A DNA stretch of 64,000 nt from contig CACYZT010000003.1 in NCBI GenBank assembly GCA_902778935.1, positions 1 through 64,000 on the forward strand. The letters are read 5' to 3'. Position numbers and translations under genes: made by a program. This DNA is from an uncultured Bacteroidales bacterium (lineage in GTDB: Bacteria > Bacteroidota > Bacteroidia > Bacteroidales > Paludibacteraceae). Below the pieces are notes generated by a model. The model ran no database searches. It was not told the DNA's origin and worked only from the letters and a program-made list of their open reading frames with translations. Below are positions 25,109-33,461 of this stretch, one piece after another. Position 1 is the stretch's first letter; each line of letters starts with the position of its first letter.

Positions 25109-26779
25109 TTACTTAAGTGTATAATGTTTATGATTCCATGCAGTTGGTTTGATGCGCGGCAAGGTGATGATGCCCTCTTTGGGTTTCTTGCCCGCGAGAT
25201 ACAGTGCGTAAGCCACAGCGGCCAACTCGTCTTGATTCTTGGCTCCAGACTCTTGACTCTTGGCTTCCGGAGCAGCCGGCATATACTGACGGAGGTTCTC
25301 CGGTACGGGTTTGCCAGCCTTAAGCATACGCTCCACGAGGTCTTTGTTGAACTGCTCTTTAGCGATACCGGACTTATATTCGCGGTATTGCTTGTCGTGC
25401 ATAGCGAATTCGAACAGCTCTTCGTCGTCCTGACCGCGGTCCCAGCCAAGTTCTTTCATCTCCTTGATATACTGAGGCAGCACATCCGGATAGAGTTTCT
25501 GCGGGTCGTCGGTATAGAACTCGAATCCTTTCTCTTTGGCCAGTTCGATAATCTCCGGTGCCAGTTCGCCGGGCAGTTTGCCGGACTTGCCGAGTATCAT
25601 GCCCCACATAGCGGGGTCCATGCGCGTGAAGTCTTTCTCGCCCATCGAGCGGCTGAAGAGGTTCATCAGCGCAGCGTTCTTGACGTACTGGCTGAACGGC
25701 GTCACGAGACACGGCGTACCGAGCATAGGCCATATACGCTGTACCTCATCGAAGAGCTGAACGAGCAGCTCGTCTTCCGATAACTGCGGTTCACCTTTCT
25801 TCTTGAGGTTGGCGTTGATGGCAGCGTGCATGCCTTTGAGGTCCGCCATGAGCGACCCCATCATACCACCCGGCAGACCGCAACCAACGAGCAGAGACGT
25901 CATCAGCGCGTTCTTCGGGTCTATCCAGTAGCCCAGGAAGTCATCGATGAACTCCTGCGTCAGACTGCGTGCCTCCATATAGGCCTTCATATTAATGTCC
26001 TTCACGAGGAAACCGGCATCTTTGAGCATTGCCTGAATAGTAATCACATCCGGATGAACCTTACCCCAACTGAGCGGTTCCATCGCTACGTCCAGCACGT
26101 CGCAGCCAGCTTTGGCTACTTCGAGCATCGATGCCACCGAGAAACCGGGACCTGTATGACCGTGGTATTGGATGATGATATCGGGGTGTTTCTCTTTGAT
26201 GGCTGCCACAATGACACCTAACATGTGCGGACGACCGATACCTGCCATATCCTTGAGACAAAGCTCCTGTGCGCCACCAGCGATGAGTTGCTCAGCGAGG
26301 TTGATATAATACTCGGCGTTGTGTACTTTCGAATAGGTGATACACATCGTTGCCTGTGCGGTCATGCCTGCTTCTTTCGCCCATTTGATGGACGGGATGA
26401 TATTACGCGGGTCGTTCAGACCGCAGAAGATACGAGTGATGTTTGTGCCCTGTGCGTGCTTCACTTTGTACATCAACTTACGCACATCTGCCGGCACGGG
26501 GTTCATCCGCAGCGCGTTCAGTCCTCGGTCGAGCATGTGGGTCTTGATACCTGCCTCATTGAATGGTTTGCAGAACGTACGAACGGCTGCGTTCGGGTTC
26601 TCGCCGTAGAGGAGGTTCACTTGTTCGCTTGCGCCACCGTTGGTCTCCACGCGGTCAAAACAGCCCATGTCAATAATCACCGGTGCGATGCGTGCCAATT
26701 GGTCTTTACGCGGCACGTACCGTCCACTACTCTGCCACATGTCGCGATAGACAAGGGAAAATTGAATTTCTTTTTTCAT
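25109..26779 (-). CDS. Carboxyltransferase, OadA / pyruvate carboxylase subunit B-like
   Basis: 556-aa TIM-barrel carboxyltransferase of the oxaloacetate decarboxylase alpha family. LCLKDMAGI holds the probable carbamylated lysine, and [11 protein letters not shown] the metal-binding histidines. It lacks a C-terminal biotinyl domain (no MKM motif). Its final segment, [13 protein letters not shown], resembles the cytosolic tail of OadG-type subunits, so a separate biotin carrier and membrane subunit would be needed. The linker before that tail contains near-repeats (GCCAAGAGTCAAGA / GCCAAGAATCAAGA). It precedes serC by 1 nt. Confidence 0.82.
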   Translation of the reverse strand: MKKEIQFSLVYRDMWQSSGRYVPRKDQLARIAPVIIDMGCFDRVETNGGASEQVNLLYGENPNAAVRTFCKPFNEAGIKTHMLDRGLNALRMNPVPADVRKLMYKVKHAQGTNITRIFCGLNDPRNIIPSIKWAKEAGMTAQATMCITYSKVHNAEYYINLAEQLIAGGAQELCLKDMAGIGRPHMLGVIVAAIKEKHPDIIIQYHGHTGPGFSVASMLEVAKAGCDVLDVAMEPLSWGKVHPDVITIQAMLKDAGFLVKDINMKAYMEARSLTQEFIDDFLGYWIDPKNALMTSLLVGCGLPGGMMGSLMADLKGMHAAINANLKKKGEPQLSEDELLVQLFDEVQRIWPMLGTPCLVTPFSQYVKNAALMNLFSRSMGEKDFTRMDPAMWGMILGKSGKLPGELAPEIIELAKEKGFEFYTDDPQKLYPDVLPQYIKEMKELGWDRGQDDEELFEFAMHDKQYREYKSGIAKEQFNKDLVERMLKAGKPVPENLRQYMPAAPEAKSQESGAKNQDELAAVAYALYLAGKKPKEGIITLPRIKPTAWNHKHYTLK

Positions 26780-26833
26780 ATATTACGATTTACTTTTTAA
26801 CAATTTAACGATTTAACGTCGCGTCAGCGACCG

Positions 26834-28546
26834 TCAGAACCCGAAATGCATGCCGCAGGAAAAAGTCACTTTCCGGCCTTGCAGATAAACGGGTGTGTAC
26901 CGGTTGAGGTCTTCGTCTTTTTCTGCTCTCGCATGGTTGTAAGCGAGTTCCAGATGGGCGTAGCAGTTGTTGAACACCTCATAAACGGCTTTGAGTTGCA
27001 CAATATCGTTTCGCCAAATCACCTCGTCAAACGGTTTTTGGGAGATGATATACTTGACATCCTCACGCGTATAGTCGTACGCGGTATATTTGGTATTGTT
27101 GGTATAATCGAGCGTCAGCCGCAGGCTTCGTGTCGGCCGGTAACTGAGTTGCACAAAGATATTCTGCGCATTGTCGCCCATATAATGGCCCATGTTGTAA
27201 CTGTTGGACGTGTAGTATAGCAGGTCCACCGAATTGGTGTAACAAGCTATGTTCGTCCGTGCGAACTCTCCGCGAAGCGCCAGACCTTTGACTGGCCAAC
27301 CGCTCCAATTGAAGCCCACCACATACGAGAACGGGTTGTGTTGCGGGTTCGAGGGACTGAGACGTGCGAACTTGAAGTCATCGAGATAAAACGACCCGTA
27401 CAGGCGCAGATGGTCGGTTGGTCGGACAGAGACGGAAGCGAACATCTGCGAGTTCTGGTTCTGCGTCGCCAGACCTTTTGTCAACAGGTGGTCCAGAGAT
27501 TTGAAGAACGCGATCGGGATGAAATACGCAGCCTGCACATTGCGCTCCGCATAAACAATCGAGTTACCCACGCTGAACTGCACATACTTGCAGGGCATAA
27601 ACGTCAGCATGTTCGCCGCCATGTATTTACCGGCAGGACGATAACGTTTCGCGGTCTGTCCTTCTTTCTCTACCTCGACATAGTAATAGGTCGAGTCGAG
27701 CACATTACTGATGAGCCAGGCATGGAAATAATCGAACTGGAACCATTTACAGGGCGTCAACTGTAGTGTGAGCATCGGCACGGCGGGATTATGCGCCGAA
27801 AGGATGTTCGAACAATGCTGTGCGTCACCCCATTGGATGCGTTCGCGCTGAATACCGATACTTCCCCACCATGCGTAGAGCGATAGGCCGCCACGCGAAT
27901 CCGAGAAATCGCCGCCGTAATTAGCCTCTTTGTACTCCACTCCGGCCAGGTTCTGCAGGTATTGCGGACGGGTGATTTTCGAGTTGTCTATACCCTGCCC
28001 GCTCCAACTGTTATCGCGCAGCGAACCCCAGATAGAGACATGTTTGGCGATGTCCATCTGGATCTCTGCGCCCCATACACGATGGAAGAGCGCTCCGTTG
28101 CGGTTATAACTGATGTCCATGCCCAAAATCGGACGAATACGCATCTTGAATATCTTGTCTTTAGTCAAGATATGCAGACTCGGGTCCGCCAGCGATAGGT
28201 TCGACACATTCGTAATCCACTGCGTCACGTGCATGTGTCCGTAACTCTTGTAAACGGGCAACGCATCGCACTCCAGCGCATAGTCTTGAAGATAGAAATT
28301 CAGGTCGTCGCGTTGACGCTGATTAAGCAAGGTGTCCTTATTCTGCGCCTCGCTCAACCGCGCCGCGATATAATCGCGTGTGTACGGTTTGATGGCGGCA
28401 TTCGATTGTATCACGCCGTCTGACGTTAATTCCTCGATGAAATCGTATATTTCCGTATATTCGATAGCCTCGGGAATACGCTGAGCACGCATAGCCAAAG
28501 GACAAAGGACAAAGGACAATAGACATATTACTATTCGTCGGTTCAT
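26834..28546 (-). CDS. Wzi-like capsule-assembly/outer-membrane beta-barrel protein
   Basis: 570-aa exported protein; signal peptide MNRRIVICLLSFVLCPLAMRAQ, then many aromatic-flanked beta strands ending in VTFSCGMHFGF, a typical outer-membrane barrel terminus. Segments such as IGIQRERIQWGDAQHCSN and FDYFHAWLISNV resemble the Wzi family that anchors capsule. The signal peptide is coded by three perfect 7-bp repeats (28497-28517); loss or gain of one unit would shift the frame, which could switch the gene on and off. No capsule genes lie next to it, so the substrate is unknown. Confidence 0.68.
   Translation of the reverse strand: MNRRIVICLLSFVLCPLAMRAQRIPEAIEYTEIYDFIEELTSDGVIQSNAAIKPYTRDYIAARLSEAQNKDTLLNQRQRDDLNFYLQDYALECDALPVYKSYGHMHVTQWITNVSNLSLADPSLHILTKDKIFKMRIRPILGMDISYNRNGALFHRVWGAEIQMDIAKHVSIWGSLRDNSWSGQGIDNSKITRPQYLQNLAGVEYKEANYGGDFSDSRGGLSLYAWWGSIGIQRERIQWGDAQHCSNILSAHNPAVPMLTLQLTPCKWFQFDYFHAWLISNVLDSTYYYVEVEKEGQTAKRYRPAGKYMAANMLTFMPCKYVQFSVGNSIVYAERNVQAAYFIPIAFFKSLDHLLTKGLATQNQNSQMFASVSVRPTDHLRLYGSFYLDDFKFARLSPSNPQHNPFSYVVGFNWSGWPVKGLALRGEFARTNIACYTNSVDLLYYTSNSYNMGHYMGDNAQNIFVQLSYRPTRSLRLTLDYTNNTKYTAYDYTREDVKYIISQKPFDEVIWRNDIVQLKAVYEVFNNCYAHLELAYNHARAEKDEDLNRYTPVYLQGRKVTFSCGMHFGF
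28497..28517 (-). repeat. Three 7-bp repeats inside the signal-peptide codons
   Basis: AAAGGAC (plus strand) occurs three times without interruption, within codons of the hydrophobic core of the Wzi-like protein. The unit is not a multiple of three. Confidence 0.9.
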
Positions 28547-28556
28547 TTTGGTCTTT

Positions 28557-28579
28557 TGTCTGTCAGCGTAGCGGTCTTA
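28557..28579 (-). repeat. Single copy of the dispersed 16-bp repeat at the ompH-like stop codon
   Basis: On the minus strand the stop codon TAA of the OmpH-like gene runs into the same sequence that follows the TlpA stop at 8505-8526 (TAAGACCGCTACGCTGACAG and two further bases). Confidence 0.9.
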
Positions 28580-29203
28580 TTTTGCGTAACGAGCGTTGAG
28601 CGCCTCGATCACCTCATCGGTAATATCATAACCGGCTACTTTGTTCATTAGCACGGCGTCGTTCAAAATCAGGTGCAAGTGTCCGTCTGCATTCATCTCA
28701 CGCAGGTAAGCCTGAACCGAGTCCTGAAGCTGTTGAGTCAGTTCGCTCTGCTGTGCCATAAAATCGGCACTCAGTTTCTGACGCAGGTTCTCCAACTCCT
28801 GCTGCTTAGCCATCAACTGCTGCTCTTTTTTCTGCAAACGAGCCTGCTCACTCTCGGCGCGCTCACGGCTGAGGAAAGCGTTAGCTTCTACTTTCTTCTG
28901 GAAATTGAGCACATCCTGCTGGAAGGTCTCATATTCTTTCTGGAATGCTTTTGCTTTCGTGTCGAGCTTAACCATCGACTCCTCATACTGCGCCTGCAGT
29001 TTGTCCGATGCCTCTACGGCGAGGGTGTAGTGCAAGAGGATGGAATCGGTGTTCACCACAGCGATTGGCAACAACTCGCCTTGTGCCTCTACCTCGTTGT
29101 TCGAGGACTTCTTGGCCCAAGGGTTAACGGTGAAAAACAGAATAAACAGAGCAACCACAGCCGCTCCCAAAATCGATTCTACAATAATACTTGTCTTGTT
29201 CAT
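28577..29203 (-). CDS. OmpH/Skp-family periplasmic chaperone-like protein
   Basis: 208-aa protein with one N-terminal membrane segment (about residues 8-27, ILGAAVVALFILFFTVNPW) and then a long coiled coil rich in Gln, Glu and Lys (about 70-165, ERAESEQARLQKKEQQL). The start of the mature part, PIAVVNTDSILLHY, and the tail DITDEVIEALNARY fit the OmpH/Skp family, which holds unfolded outer-membrane proteins in the periplasm. The membrane anchor differs from cleavable-signal Skp. The stop codon abuts a dispersed 16-bp repeat element. Confidence 0.8.
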   Translation of the reverse strand: MNKTSIIVESILGAAVVALFILFFTVNPWAKKSSNNEVEAQGELLPIAVVNTDSILLHYTLAVEASDKLQAQYEESMVKLDTKAKAFQKEYETFQQDVLNFQKKVEANAFLSRERAESEQARLQKKEQQLMAKQQELENLRQKLSADFMAQQSELTQQLQDSVQAYLREMNADGHLHLILNDAVLMNKVAGYDITDEVIEALNARYAK

Positions 29204-29223
29204 AATTTATAAATGTTTAATTT

Positions 29224-29424
29224 TTAATCTATGTTTATTTTCTTTGCCTGTTTGGCTTGTGCTTCTTTATCGAGGCTTGTAGCGCAATGTATCTTGTCTT
29301 TTTTCATTCGCTCGTTCTGATGGATATGTTGCGACCGAAAGGTATGGTCCTTGCGAAAAATCACACCCACGCTAAGCAGCAAAACTGCCACCAACACAAG
29401 CCCTATTGCCATCAATATCTCCAT
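29224..29424 (-). CDS. Small membrane protein
   Basis: 66-aa protein with one N-terminal transmembrane segment (IGLVLVAVLLLSVGVIF) and a basic, hydrophilic tail containing IHCATSLDKEAQ. Similar short proteins with a membrane helix and a HCATS-like motif occur in Bacteroidales genomes next to envelope genes, so I regard it as real. An internal ATG (residue 5) is an alternative start. It has its own promoter at 29478-29508 and lies 20 nt upstream of the OmpH-like gene, which may share its transcript. Function unknown. Confidence 0.62.
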   Translation of the reverse strand: MEILMAIGLVLVAVLLLSVGVIFRKDHTFRSQHIHQNERMKKDKIHCATSLDKEAQAKQAKKINID

Positions 29425-29477
29425 GACTTTTCCTTTTTAACACGCGCGTCACATACATGTACGCACAAAATATGGTG

Positions 29478-29508
29478 CAAAGATACAAAAAAATTCTAGA
29501 ATATACAA
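29478..29508 (-). promoter_or_regulatory. Promoter of the small membrane protein and ompH-like genes
   Basis: Minus strand -33 TTGTATA (29502-29508) and -7 TATCTTTG (29478-29485), with a T-rich spacer. Confidence 0.65.
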
Positions 29509-29554
29509 GTTTTATTGAAAAATATTGCTTTTTTTACCAAAATTTGCAACAAAA

Positions 29555-29586
29555 TTTGCATATTTCAAAAAAAAGTAGTAAATTTG
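29555..29586 (+). promoter_or_regulatory. Distal promoter upstream of cdsA
   Basis: -33 TTTGCATA (29555-29562) and -7 TAAATTTG (29579-29586). It lies about 240 bp before the proximal cdsA promoter and would transcribe a non-coding leader. Confidence 0.6.
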
Positions 29587-29592
29587 CAGAAA

Positions 29593-29796
29593 ATTTAGGA
29601 AAGAGGATTGTGCCGTGAAGGAGTTTGCGGCGGAAGAATAGGTTTTGAGAAGGGTGACAAAGGCATAAGCAACCTTTGAGCACCCTTTCATCATCCTTTG
29701 AGCACCCTTTGGGACCTGCTGGAGAGAACGCGGAAAAGAGGGGAAAGAGGCGGAGAGGATGCAGACGCGAAGAAATGCACTAAAATCACTCAAAAA
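29593..29796 (+). ncRNA. Candidate structured leader with competing hairpins
   Basis: About 200 nt without a convincing reading frame between two promoters. The 5' arm AAGGGTGACAAAGG (29650-29663) can pair with CCTTTGAGCACCCTTT at 29673-29688 or with an identical copy at 29695-29710, so two exclusive stems are possible. A purine-rich tract follows (about 29720-29760). It could be a free RNA or the 5' leader of cdsA. The rest of the 425-bp gap contains only promoters. Confidence 0.45.
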
Positions 29797-29828
29797 TTTG
29801 CATATATCAAAAAAAAGCAGTACTTTTG
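29797..29828 (+). promoter_or_regulatory. Proximal promoter of cdsA
   Basis: -33 TTTGCATA (29797-29804) and -7 TACTTTTG (29821-29828); transcription would start near 29834, about 15 nt before the ATG. Confidence 0.78.
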
Positions 29829-29849
29829 CACTCGCAAAAGTTTTTGAAT

Positions 29850-30722
29850 ATGACAGAATTGGTCAAGCGCACCCTTAGCGGGGCGGTATTTGTAGGCTGC
29901 GTTGTGGGCAGTATATTATGGAGTCCGTATGTTTTCAGCGGCTTGTTTTTGGTGTTCTGTGTATTGGCGGTGGATGAGTTTCACCGGTTGGTACAATCGC
30001 CTCGTGCGCTACGAGTCTATTCGTTCGTACTGACGCTGGTGCTATGGGCAACGGTGGAGTGTCTGGCATGGCGTGTAGAGGGCAGCGATGCCCATCTGCG
30101 CGTGTTCGGTTTTTCGCTCTCTTTCGCTTACCTGCTGTTACTTATCTTTGCGCTGCTGGACGAGATTTGGAATGAGTCAGGCCAGCCGTTGAAGAACTGG
30201 GGCCATCTGCTCATCTCCCAGACGATGATAGCATTGCCGTTAGCGACCTTGCTTTTCCTTGCCTATCTCGACAAATGGGTGTTGCTGGCGCTGTTTGTGC
30301 TGATATGGATAAACGACACAGGCGCTTATTGCGTGGGTTCGCTGACCGCCAAGCTACCGAAAGGCAACCATAAGATGACGCCGACCATCAGTCCCAAGAA
30401 GAGTTGGGAAGGCCTCATAGGCGGATTTGTGTTTGCGCTCGCAGGCGCACTCATCCTATGGAAATGCGGTTGGTTCGATGCGATTATCCAGACCGGTCTG
30501 GGCTTGCGTACCACGATTATCTTCGCCTGTCTGGTAAGTACCTTCGGCACGATGGGCGATCTGATGGAGAGCTTGCTCAAACGCTCCGTAGGCGTCAAAG
30601 ACTCCGGTAAATTCATGCCCGGTCACGGCGGTGTGTTAGACCGTTTTGACAGCGTACTGCTGGCGGGACCTGTTATAACTGCTTTTTGCTGGATATGTTA
30701 TCTGCTTGCGCCTCTCTTCTAA
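29850..30722 (+). CDS. cdsA: Phosphatidate cytidylyltransferase
   Basis: Inner-membrane enzyme that makes CDP-diacylglycerol from phosphatidate and CTP, the branch point of phospholipid synthesis; 290 aa with about eight hydrophobic helices. The family signature is near the end: LLKRSVGVKDSGKFMPGHGG followed by VLDRFDS. The start at 29850 (MTELVKRTLSG) is used because the upstream in-frame codon (TTG at 29826) overlaps the promoter -7 box. The next gene, an acyltransferase, begins inside its 3' end, which suits a lipid-synthesis operon. Confidence 0.94.
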   Translation: MTELVKRTLSGAVFVGCVVGSILWSPYVFSGLFLVFCVLAVDEFHRLVQSPRALRVYSFVLTLVLWATVECLAWRVEGSDAHLRVFGFSLSFAYLLLLIFALLDEIWNESGQPLKNWGHLLISQTMIALPLATLLFLAYLDKWVLLALFVLIWINDTGAYCVGSLTAKLPKGNHKMTPTISPKKSWEGLIGGFVFALAGALILWKCGWFDAIIQTGLGLRTTIIFACLVSTFGTMGDLMESLLKRSVGVKDSGKFMPGHGGVLDRFDSVLLAGPVITAFCWICYLLAPLF

Positions 30723-31555
30723 GCCGTCTGCCGCTCGCTGTCCATTACGGCATAGCCGACGGGGTGCTCTATCCGCTGATGTACCATGTGGTACGTTACC
30801 GGAGGCGCATGGTAGCGACGAACCTACGGAACGCTTTTCCGGACAAGACGGAGGAGGAACGGAGCCAGATAGCACGCGATTTCTACCATCAGTTCTGCTA
30901 TACGATGGTCGAGAGCGTCTATGGTTACCGCTGTCCGGACGAGGAAATGCGTCAGCGCGTCGTATTCGAGAATATGGACGAAGTGAACCGGCTCATCGAT
31001 GCCGCAGGAGGCGGAATTTTCATGCTCGGCCACATGGGTAACTGGGAGTGGCTGGCGTCCATCCAACAATGGGTAAGTCCCGGCGTGACGGAACTGAACG
31101 TCTATCGGCGTCTGAAGAGCGCAGCGATGGACAAACTGATGCTCATGCTTCGCTCCAAACGCGGCGGAGCGTGCGTGGAGAAACAACGTATCTTACGTGA
31201 GATGGTGCGCTATCGCGCTGAGAAACAGCCGGTTACAGTCGGTCTGCTGAGTGACCAGAAACCGCGACCCGAAGTGACACGTACCTGGCTCACGTTCCTC
31301 AACCAGGACACGGGATTCCTCGACGGAGGAGAAGTGCTGGGCAAGAAATTCGGCTATCCGGTGTTCTACCTCCACGTGCTCCGCGAGCACAGAGGCTATT
31401 ACCGCGTGCAGATGAAAACACTATGCGCAGAACCCAAGACATCGGCTGAAGGCGAGATAACCACCGCCTATGCCCGCCAATTGGAAAAAAATATTAACGA
31501 ACAGCCCTTCTTATGGCTATGGTCACACGATAGATGGAAGTGGAAACGAGCGTAA
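30695..31555 (+). CDS. LpxL/HtrB-type lipid A acyltransferase
   Basis: 286-aa membrane-associated acyltransferase that probably adds a secondary acyl chain to the lipid A precursor. The HX4E motif is in FMLGHMGNWEWL (about residue 112), and GLLSDQKP is conserved in the family. Start at ATG 30695, inside the end of cdsA; a TTG nine bases earlier is also in frame. It overlaps the following glycosyltransferase by 22 nt, so cdsA, this gene and the GT2 are probably translated together. Confidence 0.87.
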   Translation: MLSACASLLSRLPLAVHYGIADGVLYPLMYHVVRYRRRMVATNLRNAFPDKTEEERSQIARDFYHQFCYTMVESVYGYRCPDEEMRQRVVFENMDEVNRLIDAAGGGIFMLGHMGNWEWLASIQQWVSPGVTELNVYRRLKSAAMDKLMLMLRSKRGGACVEKQRILREMVRYRAEKQPVTVGLLSDQKPRPEVTRTWLTFLNQDTGFLDGGEVLGKKFGYPVFYLHVLREHRGYYRVQMKTLCAEPKTSAEGEITTAYARQLEKNINEQPFLWLWSHDRWKWKRA

Positions 31556-32430
31556 TCATATTAAACTGGAACGGCGCAGCCATGTTGCGCCAATACTTGC
31601 CGTCCGTCTTGGCATACACGCCTGACGCGGATATCATCGTCGCGGACAATGGTAGTACGGACGATAGTCTGGAGGTGCTCAAGAATGAGTTTCCGAGCGT
31701 TAAGACCATCGTGCTGGACCGCAACTACGGCTTTGCGGAAGGGTACAACCGCGCTATCGAGCAAGTGGACAGCGATTATGTAGTACTGCTGAACTCGGAC
31801 GTGGAGGTGACGGACAACTGGCTCGCTCCCCTACTCGATTATCTGCAGAACCATCCGGAGACGGCCGCTGTGCAACCGAAAATACGTAGTTGGCGCAAAC
31901 GCGACTATTTCGAGCACGCCGGCGCTGCCGGCGGTTTCGTCAACTGGCTGGGCTATCCCTATTGCCGCGGACGGGTGTTGTTTCACGTCGAGCAGGACAA
32001 AGGTCAATACGACACGACAGCAGAGATAGATTGGACCACGGGCGCATGCATGTGCGTGCGAACACGCGTCTATAAGGAGTCCGGCGGACTCGATGCGGCG
32101 TTCTTTGCCCACATGGAGGAGATAGACCTGTGCTGGCGTATGCGCAACAAAGGATGGAAACTGGCATGCGTGCCGCAGAGCGTCGTATATCATCTTGGCG
32201 GAGGTTCGCTCGCGTATGACAACCCGCGCAAGACCTATCTCAATTTCCGCAACAACCTGCTGATGATATACAAAAATCATCCTTGCCGCAGAACGGTACT
32301 CACGCTGCGCTTCTTCCTCGATTATATCGCAGCGCTGATGTTCCTGCTCATCGGTCGGCACGGCAGTGCCAAAGCTATCTGCTCCGCTCGTCGAGACTAC
32401 AAACAAATGCGTTCCGCATATAAATCGTAA
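31534..32430 (+). CDS. Family 2 glycosyltransferase (rhamnosyltransferase-like)
   Basis: 298-aa inverting glycosyltransferase. The GT-A fold opens with VSVIILNWNG-like sequence (TSVIILNWNG), nucleotide-binding IIVADNGSTDDS, metal motif LLNSDVEV, and WTTGACMCVR plus the EEIDLCWRM catalytic segment. A C-terminal hydrophobic segment (YIAALMFLLIG) may bind the membrane. The closest family type is the WbbL-like group that builds cell-surface polysaccharide. It follows the acyltransferase, suggesting envelope glycolipid synthesis; donor and acceptor cannot be told. Confidence 0.87.
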   Translation: MEVETSVIILNWNGAAMLRQYLPSVLAYTPDADIIVADNGSTDDSLEVLKNEFPSVKTIVLDRNYGFAEGYNRAIEQVDSDYVVLLNSDVEVTDNWLAPLLDYLQNHPETAAVQPKIRSWRKRDYFEHAGAAGGFVNWLGYPYCRGRVLFHVEQDKGQYDTTAEIDWTTGACMCVRTRVYKESGGLDAAFFAHMEEIDLCWRMRNKGWKLACVPQSVVYHLGGGSLAYDNPRKTYLNFRNNLLMIYKNHPCRRTVLTLRFFLDYIAALMFLLIGRHGSAKAICSARRDYKQMRSAYKS

Positions 32431-32446
32431 ATCGTCAAATCGTAAA
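32420..32446 (+). repeat. 9-bp near-repeat over the GT2 stop codon
   Basis: AAATCGTAA, AAATCGTCA and AAATCGTAA follow one another across the stop codon and up to the ftsY ATG. Confidence 0.65.
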
Positions 32447-32450
32447 TAAC

Positions 32451-33401
32451 ATGGGTTTTTTCGGATTATTCAATAGAGAGAAAAAAGAGACGCTGGACAA
32501 AGGTCTGGCGAAAAGTAAAGAGTCAGTACTCAGTAAAATCGGTCACGCCATCGCCGGTAAGTCCACTATCGATGATGATGTGCTGGACAACCTCGAAGAG
32601 GCGCTTATCACCTCGGATGTAGGCGTAGAGACCACGCTGCGTATCATCGAACGCGTGCAGGAACGCGTCAAACGCGATAAATATGTCGGAACAGACGAAC
32701 TGAACCGACTGCTCGTGGATGAGATTTCATCGCTTCTTCAGGAGAACAACGTAGAAGATGTGCTGGATTTCTCTGCTCCGCTGCCCGCCAAGCCATACGT
32801 CATCATGGTTGTCGGTGTGAACGGCGTGGGCAAAACCACGACTATCGGCAAACTTGCTTACCAATACAAAGAAGCAGGCAAGAAAGTATATCTCGGTGCC
32901 GCCGATACTTTCCGTGCAGCAGCCGTAGAACAGTTATGCATCTGGGGCGAACGCGTAGGCGTGCCTGTCATCAAACAGCAACAGGGTTCCGACCCCGCGT
33001 CCGTGGCATTCGACACCCTGCAATCCGCAAAAGCGAACGATGCGGATGTAGTCATCATCGACACCGCCGGACGTCTGCATAACAAAATCAACCTGATGAA
33101 CGAATTGACGAAAATCAAAAACGTCATGCAGAAAGTGGTTCCCGATGCGCCACACGATGTGATGCTCGTTTTGGACGGTTCCACCGGACAAAATGCCTTC
33201 GAGCAAGCCAAACAATTCACAGCTGCCACACAAGTGAGTTCCCTTGCCATCACCAAACTGGACGGAACCGCTAAAGGGGGCGTAGTCATCGGCATAAGCG
33301 ACCAATTCAAAATACCCGTCAAATACATCGGCCTGGGCGAACAGATGACTGACCTTCAATGCTTCAATCGCGAAGAGTTCGTCAAATCGCTCATTCTCTA
33401 A
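32451..33401 (+). CDS. ftsY: Signal recognition particle receptor FtsY
   Basis: SRP receptor GTPase that docks ribosome-nascent chain complexes at the inner membrane. The short 316-aa form has a minimal N-terminal acidic region, then the NG domain: P-loop GVNGVGKTTTIGKLA (about 123-137), DTFRAAAVEQL, DTAGRL and TKLDGTAKGG. Such short forms without a long A domain are usual in Bacteroidetes. It ends the plus-strand cdsA operon and is followed by a strong bidirectional terminator. Confidence 0.96.
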   Translation: MGFFGLFNREKKETLDKGLAKSKESVLSKIGHAIAGKSTIDDDVLDNLEEALITSDVGVETTLRIIERVQERVKRDKYVGTDELNRLLVDEISSLLQENNVEDVLDFSAPLPAKPYVIMVVGVNGVGKTTTIGKLAYQYKEAGKKVYLGAADTFRAAAVEQLCIWGERVGVPVIKQQQGSDPASVAFDTLQSAKANDADVVIIDTAGRLHNKINLMNELTKIKNVMQKVVPDAPHDVMLVLDGSTGQNAFEQAKQFTAATQVSSLAITKLDGTAKGGVVIGISDQFKIPVKYIGLGEQMTDLQCFNREEFVKSLIL

Positions 33402-33407
33402 TACATA

Positions 33408-33445
33408 CCAAAACAGGTGACCGAGCGGTCACCTGTTTTGGTTTA
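33408..33445 (+). terminator. Bidirectional terminator between ftsY and the Ser/Arg-rich gene
   Basis: Perfect 15-bp inverted repeat: CCAAAACAGGTGACC (33408-33422), loop GAGC, GGTCACCTGTTTTGG (33427-33441), then TTTACTTT. It lies between convergent genes and can serve both. Confidence 0.93.
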
Positions 33446-33461
33446 CTTTAGCCTTTAGCCT

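Noticed and set aside
25108-25449. N-terminal extension of serC into the carboxyltransferase gene
   Set aside because: The residues are Arg/Ser-rich and match no serC family member; homology begins at 25107.
29512-29793. Minus-strand open frame across the cdsA leader
   Set aside because: It overlaps two promoters of the other strand and has no recognisable sequence; the non-coding leader explains the region better.
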